Of a DNA stretch of 64,000 nt, positions 45,101 through 55,900 are shown piece after piece (within the stretch, counting starts at the first letter, position 1; every line of letters starts with the position of its first letter). The notes beneath the pieces are model-generated. The model was given only the letters and a program-made list of their open reading frames with translations, did not search any database and was not told where the DNA came from. The stretch is from Alphaproteobacteria bacterium (GTDB taxonomy: Bacteria; Pseudomonadota; Alphaproteobacteria; Caulobacterales; Hyphomonadaceae). The stretch covers positions 1-64,000 of the forward strand of contig JAHJYW010000049.1 of NCBI GenBank assembly GCA_018827375.1, given 5' to 3'. A program made the position numbers and the translations under genes.

Positions 45101-46529
45101 GGCTTCGTGCAGAAAGCGTGAAGAGCGCCGAAGCGGAATCAGGTAATGACGCCTGTTCCTTTACCGGTGGCGCTTCGTCGAGAATTATATGCGCGTTGGT
45201 GCCACTGAAACCAAACGAACTTACGCCGGCTCGACGGGGGGGATCACTAAGTGGCCATGCTTGTGCTTCGAGGGGAACACTTAGTGACATCGACTGCCAA
45301 TCAATGTGAGGATTGGGTGTCTCGAAATTCAGATGTGCCGGAATACGACCTGAACGAAGTGCGACAATACTCTTCAAGATGCCTGCGGCCCCAGCGGCTG
45401 ATTCCAGGTGCCCAAGATTTGTTTTGACGGACCCCACCAAAAGGGGAGGTGCGTTCTCATGGTCGCGATCATAAGCCTTGGCGAGCGCAGACACTTCTAT
45501 CGGGTCACCAAGTGGTGTGCCCGTACCATGAGCTTCAATATATCCAACCGACATCGCGTCGACACCCGCATCTTCAAGGGCGTCCCTGATGAGGGATTCT
45601 TGTGATGGTCCATTCGGCGCTGTGAGTCCATTACTGCGACCATCTTGATTGATAGCGCTTCCGCGGATGATGGCAAGAATAGGGTCGCCATCGGCTTGTG
45701 CATCTGACAGACGCCGAAGCGTGAACATTATACAGCCCTCACCGCGGACATATCCATCTGCAGACGCATCAAATGTCTTGCACAATCCGTCAGTGGCAAG
45801 CATATTGGCGCGGCTAAAATTCACATGCACTTCAGGTGAAAGTATAAGGTTTACGCCGCCGGCAAGCGCGACATCGCATTCGCCTGACTTCAGTGCCTTG
45901 CAGGCAAGGTGTATGGCGACAAGCGAAGAAGAACAAGCGGTATCAAGAGTTATGGCCGGACCTTTTGTGCCAAGAAAGTAGGCCAAACGTCCGCTTGCAA
46001 CTGAAAATGACGAACCAGAAGTGAAATAGGGATCGATAGCGGGCATGTCATGTAATAGGCTTCGTCCGTAATCACTGTTGGCCATGCCAAGAAAAATGCC
46101 GAGTGATTTATCTGCAAAGCTGTCGGGAGCGTAACCTGCGTTTTCCAAGGCTTCCCAGCCCGTCTCCAGGACAAGTCGTTGTTGCGGGTCCATGCTAGCT
46201 GCTTCGGTCCCCGAGATACCAAAAAACTCAGGATCGAACATGTCGACTTGATCCAGAAAAGCTCCATAAAATGCGGAACTCGTCAAATCTACGGGAACAT
46301 CGCCTCGGTTCCAGCGGCTTGCAGGTACCTCGGTCACAACATGACTGGCATTAGCTAATAGTGCTTCAAATCCTGCAAGATCAGATATCCCGCCCGGCAG
46401 GCGTAGGCCTGTCCCAATAATTGCGATCGGACCGGATTGCCTGTCTGTATGATCTCTATTCGCAAGCTCCCGACGAAGGCGGCGGATCTCGAGAAGCGCA
46501 TGCTTCATTTGTTCTGCGGGCGACGTCAT
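42165..46529 (-). CDS. PKS3: non-reducing methylating module, KS-AT-cMT-ACP
   Basis: 1454 residues and the only module with no reductive domain. An N-terminal coiled coil (MKHALLEIRRLRRELANR) precedes KS (Cys199 in DTACSSS; EAHGTGT; KTNLGH). AT has Ser near 646 (GHSLGE), with FAAHC at the specificity position. A helical linker follows, then a C-methyltransferase with SAM motif EAGAGTGG near 1116. The ACP Ser is near 1368 (GMDSLMAV), and a docking tail MSDEEVEAILLERL ends the protein. No DH, ER or KR motif is present between AT and ACP. The product unit should keep a beta-keto group and gain one, possibly two, alpha-methyl groups from SAM. ATGA overlaps join it to PKS2 and PKS4. Confidence 0.93.
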   Translation of the reverse strand: MTSPAEQMKHALLEIRRLRRELANRDHTDRQSGPIAIIGTGLRLPGGISDLAGFEALLANASHVVTEVPASRWNRGDVPVDLTSSAFYGAFLDQVDMFDPEFFGISGTEAASMDPQQRLVLETGWEALENAGYAPDSFADKSLGIFLGMANSDYGRSLLHDMPAIDPYFTSGSSFSVASGRLAYFLGTKGPAITLDTACSSSLVAIHLACKALKSGECDVALAGGVNLILSPEVHVNFSRANMLATDGLCKTFDASADGYVRGEGCIMFTLRRLSDAQADGDPILAIIRGSAINQDGRSNGLTAPNGPSQESLIRDALEDAGVDAMSVGYIEAHGTGTPLGDPIEVSALAKAYDRDHENAPPLLVGSVKTNLGHLESAAGAAGILKSIVALRSGRIPAHLNFETPNPHIDWQSMSLSVPLEAQAWPLSDPPRRAGVSSFGFSGTNAHIILDEAPPVKEQASLPDSASALFTLSARSPSALSTLASRTASVIANSSSPLSDLCLTATDGRAHFQYRLAVSARDKAELFEALQAASESHTHASYITGRAVPGRRTKVAFLFTGQGAQYSRMGQELYETYPIYKDAIDTCSEILGNAIPGGLRAALTAGPGDSRIHEPSIAQPALFSHEYALAKLWISFGIIPHAVCGHSLGEFVAATVSGVLPLEGALGLVAERGRLTAEAANGGMMASVFASKERIEPYLAKQASLEIAAYNGPNNHVLSGPATTLEPLLAQMSSDGIRTEPLKIAFAAHCMLVEPIMERFRSAAQKIQFGKASIPIVSNLDGDFTTTDEIATPDHWVSHLRQPVKFADGVRTLIESGITHFIEIGPHPVLSAMALDTRENTDPLRQPAFLASLRRDGEPGLELTSSLARLYVDGVQMDPACQSRIRGKQRAELPTYPFERTRHWHPSAPRAGWSERHKTDASWRKLCARLDRESERGPLGFNAATYPQKWETLAALRRALVITLLIEAGLFTKDGESHSLDELLRKLRATDALAPLVSRWLHALEDSGDLNIVSTRIMAPRALADPELANVRTDVQAALADNTPLCDYVLHCANLLGPVLRGEASPLETLFPGGDFSLALGLYERSETMRYMNGLAAAAFESLIGTKASLSILEAGAGTGGTTTSVLDALRDEHFNYRFTDVSDLFLDHARERFADREGISYHRFDLESDPAAQGFPAGTFDIVLASNAVHAVRDLPSTLAHLRSLLRPSGILILVESTTHFAWFDVTTGLIEGWRHAEDDLRDDLALIDANKWQSALLDSGFEIADAWPRSGSSAESVGQHLIVARAPSSASFVTSEMIIATPQFVETPPLATDPQITSLLDAIAEALPNERKKVICNLVRTRVEILLRRRGDQPPSDEDRLRELGMDSLMAVQLRNTLSRDLDIQGGLPTTLFLDYPTIAAVSEFLTGALGLQTAPILQAETAYDTSDKSKIDITHMSDEEVEAILLERLNR

Positions 46530-49500
46530 TTTCCCGGCTTCCGTTTTAGGTTTTGGCTGAATTCAGACATTTTAAGCTCTTGTTCTAGCAGTGTTGCCAG
46601 TTCGCTCTCCGATAAATCATCGAGCTCGTTACTTGTATCCCGAAGCTCCGTTGGCTCTTCAGAATTTGGCTTATGGATTTGGAGATCTAGATAGCCGAGA
46701 AGGCTATCAACTGTCGGATAGTCAAAGAGAAGTGTCGCGGATAGGCGTAGTCCGGTATCAAGGACCAGGTCATTGCGCAGCTCCACAGCCATTAAGGAAT
46801 CGAGTCCCATATCTTTGAGCGGGCGAGTAGGGTCAATGTCGTCATCGATCTGCAACCCCATAATATTTCTCACGGCCCTCTCGATACAAGCATGGAGTTT
46901 AGAACGGCGCTCGGCTGGCGCAGCCACAGCCAATTCAGCACCTAAAGATTGCGTGATTGCCATAACAGGGCGTGAGTGTTTGCTTGCCTGATTTTGCAGA
47001 AATGACGCAAATGGACCGAGGTCCAATGCTTCCGGGGCTGTAAATGCGAAACGATGCCAATTTATAGAGATCGCCATGGCGTTGGTGATGCTGGATGAAA
47101 GAAGGTGTTCCAGATGCGGGAAACCGCTCTCAGGTGAGATCTCTCCGAGACCTCGCTCGATCCATACGTCACGACTCCTCTCGGTAAGTCTCGCTCCCAT
47201 GCCTGCGGCGCCCCAAAACCCCCACGCTATACTCAATGCAGGGTATCCTGCGCGCTTGCGAGTTGTCGCCAAGGCGTCGAGCCCAGCATTGGCGGCAGCA
47301 TAAAGAGATTGGCCAGGTGCACCAAGAGTTGCGCCTGAGGCCGAATACAGAACGAAAAAGTCGAGAGGAAGGTCTCGTGTCAGTCGGTCAAGCGTGAGAG
47401 CCCCAACTAGCTTTCCGTGAAACACGGCTTCAACATCATCAGGTCGACGAGTGAGTACAGTGCCATCGCGCAAGGAACCTGCTGCATGAATGACCCCTCT
47501 TAAGGGCGGCATTTCGTCAGCAATGATTCTGAGTATCTTTGCGGTAGAGTCCTCATCACCAATATCTGATTCAAACACACGAACTGCGACACCCAGAGCC
47601 TCTAATTCGGCGATTGAAGTCTTTGCAGATTGTGTTGGCGCATTTCGCCCAGATAGAGCGATATGGCGTGCACCCTTGCGGGCCAGCCAGTGCGCAGTAT
47701 AAAGACCTATTCCTCCCACGCCTCCGGTTATCCAGTAGGTTGCGTCCTCCCGAATGTTCGCATTGGCATGGGGGGGGATTCGAAGGACAATTTTCCCGAT
47801 ATGCTTCGCAGATGCCATGAAGCGCATAGCGTTGGCGGCTTGGTCCAGGCCGAAGTTGTGATTTGGTAGAGGCGATAGCGCGCCTTTCTCAATATCCCTA
47901 AGCACCTCTTCCAGAAGATTGCGCAGCAAATCGGGAGTTGCCTCGATCTCGTTCCCTAGATCAAAAACATGATAAGTTGCGGAAGGTCGTATCGCGGCAA
48001 ACTCTTCGGGGCTGAGTAACTCGCGCTTGCCCAGCTCTAAAAAGCGTCCGTTTTTTGAAAGTATCCGGGCGCTTGCGGAAATAAAATCTCCCGATAGCGA
48101 GTTCAGTACGACTTCGACTCCAGCACCATTGGTGATGTTCCGAATCTGAGATTCAAAGTCGAGCGTCCGGGAATCAAATACATGCTCAACACCCATATTT
48201 CGCAACATGTCGCGCTTCTTTTCCGACCCAGCAGTCGTAAACACTTCAGCTCCACGCGCGAGCGCAATTTGAATGGCCGCAAGCCCGACCCCGCCTGCGC
48301 CAGCATGAATCAGAATGCGTTCGCCCCGCTTAATGCCTGCAAGTCGGTCTAAGCCATATAGCGCGGTTCCGAAGGCAATCGTAATACCGGCGGCATCGTC
48401 GTCAGTGATTTGGTCCGGTGTGCGCATCAGGAGTGCGGCGGGTGCGACAACTTGTTCAGCGAACGCGCCCGGAGTATAGCCAAAGACGCGGTCCCCAAGG
48501 TTTAGAGTGTCCACGTCAGGTGAAACCTCGATAACTTCACCTGCGCATTCCACCCCTAAAGGCAGCGTCATGCCCGGAAGCATCCCTACTGTGCTAAGTA
48601 CGTCACGGAAGTTTAGCCCTGCACGACGCACGGCGATACGGACTTGACCCTTCAATAACGGCAGTCGTGTGTGTGCCTCGAGAGTCAGGCTTTCATATCC
48701 TGTTGTATCCTGACGTCGGAGAGCCTTCGGTGATGATGATTTTGGGAAATGGATTTCTTCGATGCACGGCGCAAACCATGTCTTGTTACGTCTCGCCAGT
48801 TTGGCTGAACCCGGATGTCCCAGAGCGTCAGAGAGCGCGACAGCTGACTCCGCAATGCTAGAATTTTGAATATTAGGATCGAGATCCACGCAACGAATAT
48901 CGAGTTCGGGGTGCTCTAGCCTTGCCGTGGCCGCGAAGCCGTTTACCGCTGCGCCGTTAATCGATGGAATCGTAAATTCCTCGCTCGTGCAGAAAGCTCC
49001 ACGGGTTACTGTGGCAAATTTTGCGACGTCTGAGCGCAAAGCTAAGGCTTGAACTCGGGCGAGCGTGTTACTTACAAGGCCAGCTGGATCAACGTCTGCC
49101 TGTGACCCTATGCAATCGATAAGCTGCCTTGGTGCCGGAGCATCAGAAAGCCATTGGAGGGCATTTTGTAGTGCGGAATCATCGGCTTTGGAATTCAACA
49201 GACGCGCGTGACCTGATATCCTCTTCAGCTCGTTCGTGAGTGCAGGGCCATCATCGGAATCTGAAATCACAAGCCAGGATCTTATTGGCTCTGCAGGGGA
49301 GGTATCATTCAGCACTTTCTCGCGCCAGCGTGTCGAGTATGATCGCACTGGCGCTGCAATTCCGGGGGAAAGTGTTGCGGTAGTGGCGCGCGCGAAGCTG
49401 ATGTCCTTGATTTGTGCGATTAGCTTTCCATCTGGTTCGCGATAGCTAATATCCGCTAACAATGTACCCGAGCTTCCGTCCTGATGCAGGCGCGCCTCTG

Positions 49501-52500
49501 CCGTTATTACGGAAGAGGCGGTTGAATTCGGAAATGTCAGTGAACCAACCGCTACCGGCAACCAGGTGACTGTCTTTTCACTAGCCGCAGCCAGCACGCA
49601 AAGTTGCAAACCAGCATCAAGAGCTGCTGGATGCAAAATATGAGAAGTGAGTCTTAGACTCTCGGGCAGCGAGATGCGCCCTATAGCACCATTGCCTCCC
49701 ACTTTAACTTCAGAAAGCAGCTGAAAGGATGGACCGAATTCTGCACCGATACCCTGAAAGTAGGCAGCAATGCTTTCAATCGAAACAGATTGAGCATCTT
49801 TTGGAAAACGTGTTTCGGCCTGCAGCGCGGCATGCTCGTTTCCAGGTGCGCTGTTAACCTTACCGTCAGTAGAGATCGTGGCGGTGGCAATGGTGCGGTT
49901 GGCCCCCATTCCGTCTGAGAGATAAGGGAGATTAAGCTGGACGGACCAGTCTTGCCCAATTCTTCGGACCAAAACCTGCCAATGTTGGTCGAGTTCGCCA
50001 GCTTCTGACAAAGGCAAAGGTGAAAGGATTGATAGATCTTCCAGGCAAGCCGAAGGTGAGGTGGCGGCTCGAGCTGCTGCGGTCAACAATTCCATGATGG
50101 CGGTGGCCGGTACAATGGTCCGGTTTAATACGCGATGATCCTTCAACCAAACGGCACTGGTTGAGGCATCGCCCTCAAAAACCATTAGGTCGTCTGCCGC
50201 AATGCTCAAGCGATGTCCAAGTAGGGGGTGACCTGTCTCAGTAACGTCCTGACGAAGTGAGTCGGATTTGACTTCGCGCCAGTACCTTTGTCGCTGCCAA
50301 GGATACGTCGGTAGTGACACCACGCTTCCGCCCGTAGGGACGATGGCCGACCAATCGAGGGTTTGGCCGGCCTCAAAAAGGCGCGCTGCACAGTCAGCCA
50401 TAGATTCCTGTTCTGGCTTTCCTCGGCGGAGTGATCCCACAATCGGCAAGCTCTGCTGACCAGTTTGCTCTAGACAAGCGGTAATCGATGCCAGCAAGAC
50501 TGGATGCGGTCCGATTTCCAAATAGACCATGCGTCCATTGTTAGCTGTCGCCTGCAAGGCCTTGGAAAATTGAACTGGCGCTCTTATTCCACGGGCAAAA
50601 TGAGCAGCATCGACTTGTTCAATACGTCGTCCTGTTACAGTCGAAATGGTGCAGACCCTATTTGCGGGCGAAGATGTCACATGCCCAATTGTTTCGACCA
50701 TATGACCTTCGAAAGGTGACATCTGTTCGCTATGAAACGCATATTTTACAGGTAAGCGATGGTGCCCGATGCCTTTTGCATCCAGACTTTTGAGAACCTT
50801 TTCCAAGGCTCTTGCATCTCCGGAAATGACTGTTTCGCCAGGAGCGTTTACTGCGCCAATGCTAAGTGCTGATCCATATTTGGCAATGGTATCGGCGGCG
50901 GTCTGTTCGTCCATTAATACGGATGCCATTGCGCCTGTGCCATCGGCTTCCTGCATAATCCGCCCCCGGTGGCAGGAAATACGCATTGCTTCTTCTAGAG
51001 ACAGGATTCCCGCCGCCTCTAACGCCGCAATTTCACCCACGCTATGCCCAGTCACGCTATCAGGCGTGAGGCTCCAAGATTTTAACAACGCCACTAATCC
51101 AGTTTGCAAAGCAGTAAGGGCCGGCTGTGCGATCGCTGTTTCATGTAATCTGCTAGTAGCAACATCACGTCCCAGTTCTTCCAGCAGAGACCAGCCTTCT
51201 TGAGCCTTGATAAGTGTGTCGCAGCGTTGGAGATGTTTTTCGAAGACCGGCTCAGATGCGGCCAGCGAAAGTCCCATGCGTGCCGTCTGAGGTCCCTGGC
51301 CGCAAAAAACGAAGCATAGCTTTGGGCATGGGGCTTGCGTCGTGCTGACTGTGCGTTCGGATAACTTTTGTGCGAGTGCTGATCGCGAGGAGGCAGATAC
51401 AGCCACGCGGTAGGCATGATGCGTACGCCGCTGCGTGGCCGTGTAGCATAAATCTTGTAGTGTGGGGGTAGGGGCCGCCAGTATGGCTTGCCAGTTTGCG
51501 ATACTTTCTTCGAGGGCTCTCGGCGTGCGTCCAGATAGTGGAATCGTCCAGACACCGTCTTTCGAATCTCTGTGGTCGGACTTGTTTAGAGACGGTGGGC
51601 CCTCCAGGACAACGTGTGCATTAGTGCCGCCCACGCCAAAGGAACTCACTCCAGCAACTGGTGCGCCGACTGTTTTAGGCAAGAGTTGTCGTTCAGCAGC
51701 GACTTCGAGCCGTGTACGCGTCAAGTTTATATGCGGGTTCAACTTGTGGAAACCGGGTTGGCTTGGCACTTCGCCCTTATAAAGAACCAGCGCTGCTTTT
51801 ATGATCCCAGCAACGCCTGCACCAGCTTCCAGGTGCCCAATATTGGCCTTTACTCCGCCTAAGAGGCAGGTTGGTCGCCCTGGCGCCGCAGCGCCGATAG
51901 TCTCAGATAGCGCATCAATTTCGATCGGATCACCCAGAACTGTTCCGGTCCCATGTGTCTCGATATAAACGATGTCATCAGGATTGACTTGCGACGTCGC
52001 TACGGCCTCGCGGATCAACGCGGCCTGCGCCTGAACGTTCGGTGCCGCGAGCAAGGTGGATTCACCATCTTGGTTTACAGCTGACCCGCGGATTACCGAC
52101 CAGATCCGGTCTCCATCGGCAAGAGCGTCAGATAACCGTTTGAGGACGATCATGCCGCAACCTTCGCCACGCCCGAATCCGTCAGCGCTGGCATCAAAAG
52201 TCTTGCATCGTCCGTCCGGCGCCAAAAAGCCGAGGCGCGACATACTCACCATCAGTTCCGGTGAGAGCATGATGGACACACCGCCTGCCAGCGCAACATT
52301 GCTCTCGCCAGTACGAAGACTTTGACACGCCAGATGCACCGCGACCAAGGAAGATGAGCATGCTGTATCGACCGAAACGCTAGGGCCCCGCAGGTCCAGG
52401 AAATAGGAGAGTCTATTGACCAAGACACTGTGCAGTGTGCCGGTCAGTGTGCGTTGATCCATCTCTTTAGGAGCACGATAAAGCATCTGCGCATAGTCGT

Positions 52501-52972
52501 TGTGATAGCTGGCCGCAAAGACACCAGTGCGGGATTTGCGCAGATCCTCAAACCTAAGGCCCGCATCTTCAAGCGCTTCGACAGCAACTTCAAGAAACAT
52601 GCGTTGCTGTGGGTCCATCTGGTCCGCTTCTCTCGGCGGGATGCCGAAGTAGCCCGCGTCGAATGTATCAACTGAGTCTAGAAACGATGCGCCTTTGGCA
52701 ACACTCAATCCAACGGCATCGGGACCTTCGCCATGCCATTTGGTCGAGTCCCAACGGTCAGTAGGGACAGGGACAACAGTGTTTCGGCCTTCCAGCAGAA
52801 ATGACCAGAAGCTCTCAGGATCATTGCTCTCACCAGGAAACCGGCATCCTATTCCAATGATTGCAATGGGATCAGCGGCAAGCGCTGCGCCAGCTTTTTC
52901 GCGTGCACTGCGTGCCATCAACGCAAGTTTGACGGCCGATACACGATCATTGCTTGTCTCGTGGTTGCTCAC
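46526..52972 (-). CDS. PKS2: modular type I PKS, KS-AT-DH-ER-KR-ACP
   Basis: A fully reducing module of 2148 residues. The N-terminal helix [20 protein letters not shown] leads to KS (Cys204 in DTACSSS; ETHGTGT; KANIGH). AT is of the GQGPQ subtype, with Ser near 642 (GHSVGE) and YAFH, an ambiguous specificity signal. DH has His near 943 in [11 protein letters not shown] (Gly replaced by Asn, Pro kept) and its partner Asp near 1117 in ALDAGLQ. ER lies at about 1440-1740 ([22 protein letters not shown]). KR starts near 1749 (TGGVGGIG; catalytic SLYAAAN intact). The ACP Ser is near 2057 (GLDSLMAV). The C-terminal docking region has [14 protein letters not shown]. It should add a saturated two-carbon unit. 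ATGA overlaps lie on both sides. Confidence 0.93.
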   Translation of the reverse strand: MSNHETSNDRVSAVKLALMARSAREKAGAALAADPIAIIGIGCRFPGESNDPESFWSFLLEGRNTVVPVPTDRWDSTKWHGEGPDAVGLSVAKGASFLDSVDTFDAGYFGIPPREADQMDPQQRMFLEVAVEALEDAGLRFEDLRKSRTGVFAASYHNDYAQMLYRAPKEMDQRTLTGTLHSVLVNRLSYFLDLRGPSVSVDTACSSSLVAVHLACQSLRTGESNVALAGGVSIMLSPELMVSMSRLGFLAPDGRCKTFDASADGFGRGEGCGMIVLKRLSDALADGDRIWSVIRGSAVNQDGESTLLAAPNVQAQAALIREAVATSQVNPDDIVYIETHGTGTVLGDPIEIDALSETIGAAAPGRPTCLLGGVKANIGHLEAGAGVAGIIKAALVLYKGEVPSQPGFHKLNPHINLTRTRLEVAAERQLLPKTVGAPVAGVSSFGVGGTNAHVVLEGPPSLNKSDHRDSKDGVWTIPLSGRTPRALEESIANWQAILAAPTPTLQDLCYTATQRRTHHAYRVAVSASSRSALAQKLSERTVSTTQAPCPKLCFVFCGQGPQTARMGLSLAASEPVFEKHLQRCDTLIKAQEGWSLLEELGRDVATSRLHETAIAQPALTALQTGLVALLKSWSLTPDSVTGHSVGEIAALEAAGILSLEEAMRISCHRGRIMQEADGTGAMASVLMDEQTAADTIAKYGSALSIGAVNAPGETVISGDARALEKVLKSLDAKGIGHHRLPVKYAFHSEQMSPFEGHMVETIGHVTSSPANRVCTISTVTGRRIEQVDAAHFARGIRAPVQFSKALQATANNGRMVYLEIGPHPVLLASITACLEQTGQQSLPIVGSLRRGKPEQESMADCAARLFEAGQTLDWSAIVPTGGSVVSLPTYPWQRQRYWREVKSDSLRQDVTETGHPLLGHRLSIAADDLMVFEGDASTSAVWLKDHRVLNRTIVPATAIMELLTAAARAATSPSACLEDLSILSPLPLSEAGELDQHWQVLVRRIGQDWSVQLNLPYLSDGMGANRTIATATISTDGKVNSAPGNEHAALQAETRFPKDAQSVSIESIAAYFQGIGAEFGPSFQLLSEVKVGGNGAIGRISLPESLRLTSHILHPAALDAGLQLCVLAAASEKTVTWLPVAVGSLTFPNSTASSVITAEARLHQDGSSGTLLADISYREPDGKLIAQIKDISFARATTATLSPGIAAPVRSYSTRWREKVLNDTSPAEPIRSWLVISDSDDGPALTNELKRISGHARLLNSKADDSALQNALQWLSDAPAPRQLIDCIGSQADVDPAGLVSNTLARVQALALRSDVAKFATVTRGAFCTSEEFTIPSINGAAVNGFAATARLEHPELDIRCVDLDPNIQNSSIAESAVALSDALGHPGSAKLARRNKTWFAPCIEEIHFPKSSSPKALRRQDTTGYESLTLEAHTRLPLLKGQVRIAVRRAGLNFRDVLSTVGMLPGMTLPLGVECAGEVIEVSPDVDTLNLGDRVFGYTPGAFAEQVVAPAALLMRTPDQITDDDAAGITIAFGTALYGLDRLAGIKRGERILIHAGAGGVGLAAIQIALARGAEVFTTAGSEKKRDMLRNMGVEHVFDSRTLDFESQIRNITNGAGVEVVLNSLSGDFISASARILSKNGRFLELGKRELLSPEEFAAIRPSATYHVFDLGNEIEATPDLLRNLLEEVLRDIEKGALSPLPNHNFGLDQAANAMRFMASAKHIGKIVLRIPPHANANIREDATYWITGGVGGIGLYTAHWLARKGARHIALSGRNAPTQSAKTSIAELEALGVAVRVFESDIGDEDSTAKILRIIADEMPPLRGVIHAAGSLRDGTVLTRRPDDVEAVFHGKLVGALTLDRLTRDLPLDFFVLYSASGATLGAPGQSLYAAANAGLDALATTRKRAGYPALSIAWGFWGAAGMGARLTERSRDVWIERGLGEISPESGFPHLEHLLSSSITNAMAISINWHRFAFTAPEALDLGPFASFLQNQASKHSRPVMAITQSLGAELAVAAPAERRSKLHACIERAVRNIMGLQIDDDIDPTRPLKDMGLDSLMAVELRNDLVLDTGLRLSATLLFDYPTVDSLLGYLDLQIHKPNSEEPTELRDTSNELDDLSESELATLLEQELKMSEFSQNLKRKPGK

Positions 52973-55900
52973 TTACGATCACCGAGCAATGCAGCAAGTG
53001 CCTCGTCCTCGGTCATGTCGCCTATTGTAACAAAGCTTTCATCCAAATCAGTAGGCGGCCCTGAATAGGTTTGCGCAAACCTGATAGGATGGGGCGCGGG
53101 AATTTCGATGTCTGCGCAGAGAAAATCAATGACGGCTTGGGTGGTGGGGTAGGTCCAGGCGAGTGTCGCGGGCAGGGGGCGTCCCACGCATTTTTCAAGT
53201 GCGTTCCTAAGCTCAATTCCCATAAGAGAGTTCAAACCGAGATCGCCGATAGGGCGATGGAGTTCCAAAGCCTTTTGGTCGAGTTTGAGAACCTTCGCTA
53301 CACTATTGGGTACAAAAATGTTCGCTCTGGCCCGACGCTCTTCCGGCGGTAGATTGTCAAAGTGAGTTTCTTCAGATTCGACGTCTGTTGCACCCTTCAG
53401 AAGTTCATCGATCAGGTATTGCGGTCGGCCCTGCCGGCTTTTTTTGAACGTTGACCAGTCCATGCGAAACACACTGACGTCCGATACGGAACCGCCCAAT
53501 AGCCAGCCGAGCAATAGGTCTCCTTCTTCAGCTGATATGGAAAGTTCACCCCGTTGTTCAAACTCTTTAGCGACATAGTCGAGCGCGGCGCGTCCCAGCT
53601 GTTTCCAGGGCCCCCAACTGATACTAAGGGCTAGCTTGCCTTGCGCGCGTCGGTCGGCGGCGAGCGCATCCAAACCGCAGTTCGCAGCGGAATATGCAGC
53701 CAGACCCTGATGCGGCACAAAAGTCATGGTGGAAGAGTACAGAACGAAGAGGTCGACGTCTGGTAACGCCCGATCAAGTATTCGCGCACCATTTAGTTTT
53801 GCCGCAATTGCTGCGTCAAATCTGCCCTTGTCTGTCTCTGCAGCAAGCTGCGTGTCATACACTGTCGCGAGATGTATCAGCCCGCGAATGGGTGGACGTA
53901 GTTCGGTTGCCCTTTCTGCAAGATAAGAGTGCACGCTGTCTTCATCTGTCACATCGAGTGCAAGGGTTTCGACGGCTACGCCAGCAGCTTCCAGTGCCAA
54001 GACACCAGCAATGCGATCGGCATCTTCTGATCCTTTAACCAAATGCCGCCATTGCGCACGTGGCGCCAGCGGCCTGCGCGATACCAGTATGATATGACGG
54101 GCACCTGCTTTGGCGAGTACCGTGGCGGCTCGGAGCCCAAGTGCGCTGAGGCCGCCGGTAATCATATAAGCGCTGTCGCGTTTTATCTGGACGCCTTGGT
54201 GTGGCTTATCAATTTGCACCATCGGCTGCAGCCGTGGGATTAGGTAATCTTGTCCGCGAAAGGCGACTTCCGGATCCGTAGCTTTAAGCAACACATGCGC
54301 TGCTAGCGCGTTATTTTGATCTTCAAGCGGAATATTAGGATCGGCGTCCACCAATCTGAAAGTGTATTCAGGATGTTCCTCGGCGACAACGCGCATTGTG
54401 CCGATCAATGGTGCCTGCTCGACGGAGACGCGTTGGTTGGCGCCAGAGGCTGTTGAAGCGCCTTGCGTTATAAAGACAAGGTTTGCCGATTTTATTGAAT
54501 TCTCAAGTAGCAAGTGAAGCAATTTGATGGGCAGGAAACCGGCGTCTTCACCTGATGCAATCGCGACTATACCGTCATAAATTATTTGCTTTGAAAGGGG
54601 GGCGCTCACCGTTTCATCGTCCGTGAAATGAACAGTGGTGCCGGCTTCCTCAAGTGCTGTGACAAGCGAATTAGCGGCACGGGATTTTGTACTAAGGACA
54701 AGCCAGGTCTGGTTCTTTTTTGTCAATGCAACAGGTGGTGATGACTTCACCCATTCGATCTGGTGCAGCAAATCCAGCATCTGGTCTGGTGGGCAGGACC
54801 ATTGGCGGGTTTGGTGTATATCAGAGCGTTCCGCAGCCTCATGCCAGTGGCGAGTTCGCTGCCATGGATACTGTGGTAGTGGAATGTGTACGCGGACTTC
54901 GCCTGTATATGCGCTCCAATCCATTTCAACTCCGCTGACCCAGAGCTTCGCGATGCCCTCAGCAATCACATCGATAGCCGGACTATCGCGCCGCTCGCTA
55001 GCTGCGAGGATTCCTTCAGCATGGTGATGGCTGAGCGTCTGCTCTATAGATGTTAGCAAGACGGGGTTGGGCCCCAGTTCGATGAAGGCATTTGCCTTTG
55101 CCTTCAGGGCTGCTTCAATTGCCTCCAGGAACCGAACTGGTTCTTTCAGGTTTTGGGCCCAATAGTCACCGTTGAATTGCTGGCCCGGCACCATGTCACC
55201 TGTGACTGTCGAGAGCATGGGGAAATCGGGTTCTGACGGCACAATGTCATGAAGAGCGGCTGCTAGGTCTGGTGCCAGTTGCGCCATTTGTGGTCCGTGG
55301 GAAGCCACATCGACTTTGATCTTTCGGCAAAATATGCCTTCATTCGAAAGCGCTTCGAGCAGAGTATCGAGTGAAGGCACTTTACCTGAAATGACACTCG
55401 CACGTGGGCTGTTTATAGCTGCCAGACTGAGCTTGCCGACAAAAGGTTCCAACCATGCTTTGAGATTTGGTGCCGAAAGCTCCACTAATGCCATGCCGCC
55501 TTCACCGCTGGTTCTGGCCATCAGTTTGCTGCGGGCCACGACAACGCGCATAGCGTCCGCCACACTCAGAATTCCGGATACTGCAGCCGCGGAGACCTCG
55601 CCCATGCTATGGCCGACACTGAGCTTCGGGCTAACGCCGAATGCTCGCCATAGGCGGGCATAACTGATAGCCAACGCTACGAGCGTCGGCTGTATAACTG
55701 CGATGTCATTGAGACGGTAGCCAACGTCGCCTTCACTGAGCTGTATTTGTTCGCTCAGAGACCAGTCTACGAGAGGGGCTAGCGCATGTTCGCATTCTGC
55801 TATGGCTTGCTGGAAAGAGGGCTCAGATGCAATAAGCGAGCGAGCCATACCCGCCCATTGCCCCCCTTGACCCGGAGCAACAAAAACGGTGTTGATCGGC

